NCBI GenBank assembly: GCA_041622675.1
Contig: JBFJYH010000034.1
Coordinates: 1-29,163 of the forward strand
Direction: 5' to 3'
From: Reddybacter sp041622675
Lineage (GTDB): Bacteria; Pseudomonadota; Gammaproteobacteria; Pseudomonadales; Porticoccaceae
DNA length: 29,163 bases
The notes under the pieces were generated by a model. The model was not told where the DNA came from, made no database searches, and saw only the letters and a list, made by a program, of their open reading frames with translations. This document shows, piece by piece, positions 24,112-29,163 of the stretch (within the stretch, counting starts at the first letter, position 1; each line of letters begins with the position of its first letter). The translations under genes and the position numbers were made by a program.

Positions 24112-25131
24112 ATGCAGGTTTATTACGACAAAGATTGTGATCTTTCTATTATCCGCGGTAAAAAAGTGTCAATTATTGGTTATGGCTCGCAGGGCCACGC
24201 CCACGCTTTGAATCTGCGTGATTCGGGTGTTGAAAACGTAGTTGTCGGCTTGCGTAAAGGCTCTACATCTTGGGCAAAAGCTGAAGGCGAAGGTCTGAAC
24301 GTGGCGGAAATCGCCGATGCCGTTAGCGGTGCTGACGTGGTGATGATTCTCACCCCAGACGAGCACCAAAAAGCAGTTTATTACACTGAAATCGAGCCGA
24401 ATTTGAAAGAGGGTGCAGCTCTGGCCTTTGCGCATGGCCTGAATATTCACTTCGAATTGATTGAGCCTCGTGCTGATCTCGACGTTATAATGATTGCACC
24501 TAAAGGTCCAGGCCATACAGTGCGTGGCACTTATGTAGAAGGCGGTGGTGTTCCGACATTAATCGCAGTCTTTCAAAATGGCTCTGGTCAGGCTAAAGAG
24601 ATTGCCCTGTCTTATGCCTCTGCTAACGGCGGCGGGCGCTCGGGTATTATCGAAACTAACTTCCGCGAAGAAACTGAAACGGATCTCTTTGGTGAGCAGG
24701 CTGTTTTGTGTGGTGGTGCAACAGCACTGGTTCAAGCGGGTTTTGAAACCTTAGTAGAAGCGGGCTACGCACCAGAAATGGCATATTTCGAGTGCCTGCA
24801 CGAATTGAAGCTGATCGTTGATTTGATGTACCAAGGCGGTATCGCCGACATGCGTTATTCAATCTCTAATACCGCCGAATACGGCGATTACAGCAGTGGA
24901 GCACGGGTTATTACCGACGAGACAAAAGCAGAGATGAAGCGCATCCTGACAGATATCCAAAACGGTAATTTCGTCAATGATTTCATGCTCGACAATCAGG
25001 CGGGTAACCCTAAATTGAAAGCGCGTCGCCGTGCCTCTACAGAACACCCCATTGAAGAAGTCGGTGCCAAGCTGCGCGCTATGATGCCTTGGATTGGTGA
25101 AAGTAAGCTGGTTGATAAATCACGTAACTAA
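24112..25131 (+). CDS. ilvC: Ketol-acid reductoisomerase
   Basis: A 339-residue class I (short) enzyme that isomerises and reduces acetolactate or acetohydroxybutyrate with NADPH. ATG 24112 gives M-Q-V-Y-Y-D-K-D-C-D-L-S, the usual N-terminus; GTG 24103 would add three residues, and TGAGGTGA lies at good spacing before the ATG. The dinucleotide site is G-Y-G-S-Q-G-H-A-H-A. The metal-binding C-terminal domain shows L-F-G-E-Q-A-V-L-C-G-G, E-C-L-H-E-L-K-L-I-V-D-L and S-N-T-A-E-Y-G-D. There is a 165-nt gap after ilvH, so it may also have its own control. Confidence 0.97.
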   Translation: MQVYYDKDCDLSIIRGKKVSIIGYGSQGHAHALNLRDSGVENVVVGLRKGSTSWAKAEGEGLNVAEIADAVSGADVVMILTPDEHQKAVYYTEIEPNLKEGAALAFAHGLNIHFELIEPRADLDVIMIAPKGPGHTVRGTYVEGGGVPTLIAVFQNGSGQAKEIALSYASANGGGRSGIIETNFREETETDLFGEQAVLCGGATALVQAGFETLVEAGYAPEMAYFECLHELKLIVDLMYQGGIADMRYSISNTAEYGDYSSGARVITDETKAEMKRILTDIQNGNFVNDFMLDNQAGNPKLKARRRASTEHPIEEVGAKLRAMMPWIGESKLVDKSRN

Positions 25132-25193
25132 TCGACCGAATTAATGATATTGAGCTCAAATGATTGGGCTCGGTTAATCATTGAGCTTTAATG

Positions 25194-25225
25194 AAGCGGC
25201 AAGCCTTTGGTTTGCCGCTTTTTTA
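25194..25225 (+). terminator. Rho-independent terminator after ilvC
   Basis: AAGCGGCAAGCC pairs with GGTTTGCCGCTT (12 bp, one G-U pair) around a TTT loop, followed by a run of six T (25219-25224). This is a textbook intrinsic terminator about 60 nt after the ilvC stop, separating ilvBHC from pssA. Confidence 0.93.
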
Positions 25226-25325
25226 TTGCCAAAAATGTATGATAACGGCGCTGTTCTACCCTGGCGATCAGTTAACTGGATCGTCGTAAATTTGCAAGCC
25301 TTTGATTTGGGAGTGTATGTGAACA

Positions 25326-26192
25326 ATGTCTGATACGCAGGATTCAGCTAACGAGGAAACAACAGGTTCTGACGGTTCAGTCAATCAAGAGAAGAGCGAA
25401 AAAGCGCCTGTGTCGGTAATTGTCGACGTCTTGCTTGAGCCAGCTGAGGAGCGTGAAGCTAAGCCCAATGGGGTAGGCCAAGATACGCGCCACCGAGGGG
25501 TTTACCTGTTGCCTAATCTGGTCACTACAGTGGCACTATTTAGTGGGTTTTACGCCATTCTCGCCTCAATGGATGGCAAGTTCGAAGCGGCTGCCATCGC
25601 GATTTTTGTCGCTATGGTTTTTGATGGCTTGGATGGTCGCGTGGCGCGAATGACCAATACCCAGAGTGACTTTGGTGTCGAGTACGACAGCCTTTCGGAC
25701 ATGGTCTCCTTTGGTGTAGCCCCGGCAGTGGTATGTTACAGCTGGATGCTGTCTGATCTGGGTAAAACCGGCTGGGCGGCGGCTTTTCTTTATGTCTCCT
25801 GTGCCGCTCTGCGTCTGGCACGTTTTAATGTGGCTGTTGAATCTGCTGACTCACGGTATTTTGTTGGTCTGGCTAGTCCCTCAGCGGCGGCTCTTGTGGC
25901 TGGTATGGTCTGGGTTGGCCACGATGTTGAGCCGAGTGTTGTGACGGCTACGCTTGCCTTTTTAGTGACTGCGGGGGCCGGTTTGCTGATGGTGGTAAAT
26001 TGTCGTTATCACAGTTTGAAGGGGTTTGATTTTAAGGGGCATGTGCCCTTTGTAACCTTTTTGGCGGTGGTGGTAGGTATGGTCATTGTGACGATCGACC
26101 CTCCAAGAGTACTGTTGTTCTTGGCCCTAGGTTACGCACTGTCAGGCCCCTTGTCTTGGTTGTGGGTCAAATTCTTTCGTCAAAGAGCTTGA
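25326..26192 (+). CDS. pssA: CDP-diacylglycerol-serine O-phosphatidyltransferase
   Basis: A 288-residue membrane enzyme that makes phosphatidylserine, the precursor of phosphatidylethanolamine. After a ~55-residue acidic, probably disordered N-terminus come about seven hydrophobic spans. The CDP-alcohol phosphotransferase motif D-G-x2-A-R-x8-G-x3-D-x3-D is intact in D-G-R-V-A-R through Y-D-S-L-S-D (residues about 101-123). This is the Pseudomonas-type PssA, not the PLD-like E. coli enzyme. The ilvC-pssA order is conserved in Pseudomonas, but the strong terminator between them means pssA must have its own promoter. An in-frame ATG-TGA just upstream rules out an earlier ATG. Confidence 0.95.
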   Translation: MSDTQDSANEETTGSDGSVNQEKSEKAPVSVIVDVLLEPAEEREAKPNGVGQDTRHRGVYLLPNLVTTVALFSGFYAILASMDGKFEAAAIAIFVAMVFDGLDGRVARMTNTQSDFGVEYDSLSDMVSFGVAPAVVCYSWMLSDLGKTGWAAAFLYVSCAALRLARFNVAVESADSRYFVGLASPSAAALVAGMVWVGHDVEPSVVTATLAFLVTAGAGLLMVVNCRYHSLKGFDFKGHVPFVTFLAVVVGMVIVTIDPPRVLLFLALGYALSGPLSWLWVKFFRQRA

Positions 26193-26596
26193 TTCTCAAG
26201 ATATCCCACTCCTAGTCAATGACATCTAGGAAAAATCCTTCACAACAGCAATAACTGAGAGGCCAGCAAACGTTCGCGTGCGCTTCATCTTTAGTAAAGG
26301 GCTTGGCAGTGGTCTAAAAATTTGTCAGAATGCAAGGCCTAATTTGCCAGTTTATGATTGGTATAAACGCCTCTGTAGCAAAGGCAGTGATGACAGATCA
26401 ACGCACGATAAACAACAACGGCTCTTCACATGGCTTTCAACAAGCTTTGTGTGGCGCTGCCTGCCTGCTACGCCTTCTCCTGCCCTGAGGGGCATCTACG
26501 TTATACCTCATTTGTTTTGCATCCTTCTCATTAAGAGAGGAAAATCCTATTTTATATTTTTGCCCGCGGTGTTGCGGGAGTTGATGGAGTATTGTC
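26193..26596. other. Intergenic region before leuA
   Basis: About 400 bp without a convincing gene. It holds a TGCCC/GGGCA hairpin (26481-26494) and a CCCGC/GCGGG hairpin close to the leuA ribosome site (about 26562-26578). TATAAA at 26362-26367 has no good -35. A 34-residue frame at 26430-26534 is not enriched in Leu codons. The region may carry leuA control elements but none can be assigned. Confidence 0.5.
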
Positions 26597-28141
26597 ATGG
26601 GCAGTGAACGTTTAATTATTTTTGATACAACTTTGCGCGACGGAGAACAGAGCCCCGGCGCTGCGATGACTAAAGAAGAAAAGCTGCGTATTGCCAGGTC
26701 CCTGGAAAAACTAGGCGTTGATGTGATAGAAGCAGGCTTTGCCATTTCTAGCGAGGGTGACTTCGCTGCGGTTAAGAGTATTGCCGATACCATTAAAGAT
26801 AGTTCTGTTTGCAGCTTGGCCCGTACCACTCACGCTGATATTGAACGCGCTGGCGAGGCTCTAAAAAACGCCGCGGCGCCACGTATCCATACCTTTATCG
26901 CGACTTCGCCGATTCATATGGAATTTAAGCTACAGATGAACCCTGAGGAGGTTCTTGAGCAGGCTGTCGGTGCGGTCAAAATAGCACGTAATTTTGTCGA
27001 TGATGTGGAGTTTTCCCTCGAAGACGGTAGCCGCACTGAGTTTGATTATATGTGCCGTATTGTCGAGTCGGTGATTGATGCTGGTGCCCGCACGATTAAT
27101 ATTCCCGATACCGTCGGTTATGGCTCGCCCGGTGAATACGGTGAGATGATAGGGCGCGTGATCAATAATGTGCCAAATGCCGATAAAGCTATTTTTTCTG
27201 TGCATTGTCACAACGATCTTGGTCTGGCCGTTGCCAACTCACTATCTGCGGTTTTACATGGTGCACGGCAGGTTGAATGCACAATCAATGGTCTTGGCGA
27301 ACGCGCGGGTAATGCCTCGCTGGAAGAAATCGTTATGGCCCTGCGCACGCGCAAAGATATTTACAAACTTGATACCCGTATTAATACCGAGCAGATAGTG
27401 CCTGTATCCCGCCTCGTATCGACCATTACGGGCTTTCCTGTACAGCCGAATAAGGCGGTAGTGGGTGCCAATGCCTTTGCCCATGAGTCCGGTATTCACC
27501 AAGACGGCGTACTTAAATTTCGTGAAACTTACGAAATTATGAAGGCCGAGGATGTTGGCTGGAATACCAATCGCTTGGTGCTCGGCAAATTATCCGGCCG
27601 CGCTGCCTTTTCGGCGCGTATGGAAGAGCTCGGCATTGCCTTTGATAATAAGGCTGAAATGAATACCGCCTTTTTGCGCTTTAAAGATTTGGCTGATAAA
27701 AAACGCGAAATTTATGACGAAGACCTGCAGGCTTTGGTCTCCGATGTGCAAATGGGAGAAGCTGAGGAGAATTACCAACTGGTGTCGATGGATGTTGCCA
27801 CGAAAACCGGTCGCCCCCCTCAGGCAGAGCTAGTCTTGCGTACGCATGGCCAAGAGCATTCAGTGGAATCTGAAGGCAGTGGGCCAGTTGATGCCGTCTT
27901 TAAAGCGATTGAGAAATTGATCCACAGTGGTACAGAGCTGAAGCTTTACTCGGTCAATGCCATTACCGACGGCACTGACTCTCAAGGCGAAGTGACGGTT
28001 CGACTGGCAAAAGAAGGGCGCATCGTCAATGGTCAGGGCGCTGACACTGACATTCTGGTTGCCAGCGCCAAGGCTTACCTCAATGCGGTGAACATAATGG
28101 CTGACCCCGGCCGCGTCCACCCCCAACTAGATGGGGTGTAG
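26597..28141 (+). CDS. leuA: 2-isopropylmalate synthase
   Basis: A 514-residue enzyme for the first committed step of leucine synthesis: 2-ketoisovalerate plus acetyl-CoA gives 2-isopropylmalate. The TIM-barrel catalytic domain begins F-D-T-T-L-R-D-G-E-Q-S-P-G, with metal ligand Asp10 and catalytic Arg14. Metal-binding H-C-H-N-D-L-G lies at 203-209, and G-L-G-E-R-A-G-N-A follows. The H-E-S-G-I-H-Q-D-G motif is present, and the C-terminal ~130 residues form the leucine-sensing regulatory domain. Length matches the ~515-residue bacterial form. GGAG is 7 nt before the ATG. It uses the ketoisovalerate made downstream of ilvBHC. Confidence 0.97.
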   Translation: MGSERLIIFDTTLRDGEQSPGAAMTKEEKLRIARSLEKLGVDVIEAGFAISSEGDFAAVKSIADTIKDSSVCSLARTTHADIERAGEALKNAAAPRIHTFIATSPIHMEFKLQMNPEEVLEQAVGAVKIARNFVDDVEFSLEDGSRTEFDYMCRIVESVIDAGARTINIPDTVGYGSPGEYGEMIGRVINNVPNADKAIFSVHCHNDLGLAVANSLSAVLHGARQVECTINGLGERAGNASLEEIVMALRTRKDIYKLDTRINTEQIVPVSRLVSTITGFPVQPNKAVVGANAFAHESGIHQDGVLKFRETYEIMKAEDVGWNTNRLVLGKLSGRAAFSARMEELGIAFDNKAEMNTAFLRFKDLADKKREIYDEDLQALVSDVQMGEAEENYQLVSMDVATKTGRPPQAELVLRTHGQEHSVESEGSGPVDAVFKAIEKLIHSGTELKLYSVNAITDGTDSQGEVTVRLAKEGRIVNGQGADTDILVASAKAYLNAVNIMADPGRVHPQLDGV

Positions 28142-28206
28142 TCGAGTCGTGGGCTCGTTTGTCTTGATGACGCTGCCAATGGTTCTGAACTTGTGACAAT
28201 ACGGTT

Positions 28207-29124
28207 GTGACAACACAAAGGGATTGGTATTTGTCGATGCTGGGTATCCACCAGTATCGGCAGCGTCTACCTGGGGAACCCGTGTTTAATACCGGTACTG
28301 GCCCGGTCGCCCTTAAAACTTCATCGGTTAATTGTGGTGAGAGATCTATTCTTGAGGCTGGCAATGCGGTTAGCTCTGGTGAACCGATTAGCGCAGGTGA
28401 GATAATCAGCTCTCTGGCGGGCCTGCGAGAAACCTTGCAGGCCGAGCCAACACCTGATCAGCCGGCATCTCTTCCAACAGGCCAAGTAGAATTAGAAAAA
28501 ACGGTAGTTGATTCGGCAAACACTCATCAAAGTATGCCGATTGAGGTGTTAGAGAAAAGCTCTTCGTCAGTCATCGCTCAATCTGCACATATTCCACAAG
28601 CTACTCATCCTCCCCAAACTACGCAGGTGGATACGCCAGAACCCGCTTCTGAGCTTATTCAAGGCCCAATTGAAGAGCAAGAGAATATCAGCTTTACACT
28701 GGCCTGTTGGCAGGTCAGTGATACGGTGTTGGTGATTAATGGCTTTGCCTACGGTGAGCGGGTCACTAGAACACACCTCGAATTACTCGCCAATATACTG
28801 CGAGCTATTGGCCAGCTTCCCGCGGGTTTGCCCGCTGCTGAGCTTATTGAATGGCCCTTGAGCCCCGGTGCTGAAAGCACATTGGCAGGGGCAAAAACCC
28901 AGTTGTCGATGTTTCTACTTGGCCGCCAGGAAGTGCGTCCGTTTCGTAGTTTACTGGCAATGGGTGACGCGCCGCAGCGTTTATTGGCGAACGATATTAC
29001 TGTGGGTGACCCTGAGTTCAATTTCGTGGAAACGCTTTATATTCCCTCACTGCAAGCGATGCTCGCAGAGCCTCTTTGCAAGCGAGAAGCTTGGCAGACT
29101 TTGCGTCACTTGCGTGCTCATTGA
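28207..29124 (+). CDS. holD: DNA polymerase III psi subunit-like protein (HolD), enlarged
   Basis: A 305-residue protein starting with GTG. Its N-terminus T-T-Q-R-D-W-Y-L-S-M-L-G-I-H-Q-Y-R closely follows the HolD pattern (R-D-W-x-L-x-x-L-G-I-x-x-W), the part that binds the clamp-loader core in E. coli. The last ~130 residues (from about 165) hold C-W-Q-V-S-D-T-V-L-V-I, a long helix and L-L-A-N-D-I, compatible with the UDG-like psi fold that pairs with chi. Between them is a ~120-residue Pro/Gln/Glu-rich, probably disordered linker absent from the 137-residue E. coli protein. In E. coli holD precedes rimI, and a new frame begins just after this gene. The family call is moderate: short N-terminal match plus context. 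Confidence 0.65.
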   Translation: MTTQRDWYLSMLGIHQYRQRLPGEPVFNTGTGPVALKTSSVNCGERSILEAGNAVSSGEPISAGEIISSLAGLRETLQAEPTPDQPASLPTGQVELEKTVVDSANTHQSMPIEVLEKSSSSVIAQSAHIPQATHPPQTTQVDTPEPASELIQGPIEEQENISFTLACWQVSDTVLVINGFAYGERVTRTHLELLANILRAIGQLPAGLPAAELIEWPLSPGAESTLAGAKTQLSMFLLGRQEVRPFRSLLAMGDAPQRLLANDITVGDPEFNFVETLYIPSLQAMLAEPLCKREAWQTLRHLRAH

Positions 29125-29142
29125 TAGCATCCCGCTAATGTT

Positions 29143-29163
29143 ATGACCGAGATAACCATCAAA
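29143..29163 (+). CDS. Start of a further gene (possibly rimI), cut by window end
   Basis: ATG 29143 opens a frame reading M-T-E-I-T-I-K to the last base. Its position directly after a holD-like gene suggests rimI, the ribosomal-protein S18 alanine N-acetyltransferase, but seven residues cannot identify it and no clear ribosome site is visible. Confidence 0.3.

Noticed and set aside
26430..26534. 34-residue frame as a leucine leader peptide for leuA
   Set aside because: Not enriched in Leu codons, no ribosome site and no terminator/antiterminator pair behind it.
26278..26607. 109-residue plus-strand frame before leuA
   Set aside because: Runs into the leuA start in another frame, has an atypical composition and no recognisable domain.

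Overview
This window looks like a chromosomal segment of a marine-type gammaproteobacterium. The evidence is the ilvB-ilvH-ilvC-pssA order known from Pseudomonas and its relatives, a long-form QueF, an EpmC (YfcM) protein, a YadG/YadH pair, a HolD-like gene in front of what may be rimI, and a PA1571-type small protein. The genus cannot be fixed from sequence alone; a Cellvibrionales/Spongiibacteraceae-like origin is a guess. By eye the core genes are moderately GC-rich, while the left third is visibly poorer in G+C.

Left third (1-10569): an accessory locus built around type I secretion. Two tandem genes, the first cut by the window edge, encode cysteine-free proteins made of an approximately ten-residue repeat (G-[GE]-L-L-G-x-x-x-[LP]-V). 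They end in a shared 41-residue tail with 21 identical positions. Then come a lipoprotein with a BamE-like segment and an OmpA peptidoglycan-binding domain, and a 1-kb AT-rich gap without a gene. An operon follows, encoding a TolC-type outer-membrane channel, an LssB/LapB-type ABC exporter with a degenerate C39-like domain, and a HlyD-type membrane fusion protein. The TolC protein carries a very unusual extension of about 520 residues before its channel domain. This holds a [LIV]-[SP]-[LV]-[DE]-x-[YF]-L-[SA] motif, first spaced exactly every 30 residues, and 17 copies of a 9-bp S-E-S/S-E-L minisatellite. My inference is that the decapeptide-repeat proteins are the cargo of this exporter, making a surface or matrix-protein secretion system. 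This is the most novel part of the window.

Middle (10570-21253): mostly housekeeping. It holds a YadGH ABC transporter followed by queF, epmC and pdxB, tightly packed or overlapping. A 55-residue PA1571-type gene and alaA lie on the minus strand. Divergent from alaA are msrB and a DUF1499 membrane protein. A type-B carboxylesterase then converges on a secreted protein of unknown function, with a strong hairpin between them.

Right third (21254-29163): branched-chain amino-acid synthesis. ilvB, ilvH and ilvC are followed by a textbook terminator, then pssA and leuA. The ilvB leader contains a promoter candidate, a short peptide ending in V-V-I and L-L codons, and two adjacent hairpins, the second burying the ilvB Shine-Dalgarno. 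This suggests attenuation at the level of translation. A palindrome lies just before ilvC. The window ends with an enlarged HolD-like protein and the first codons of a further gene.
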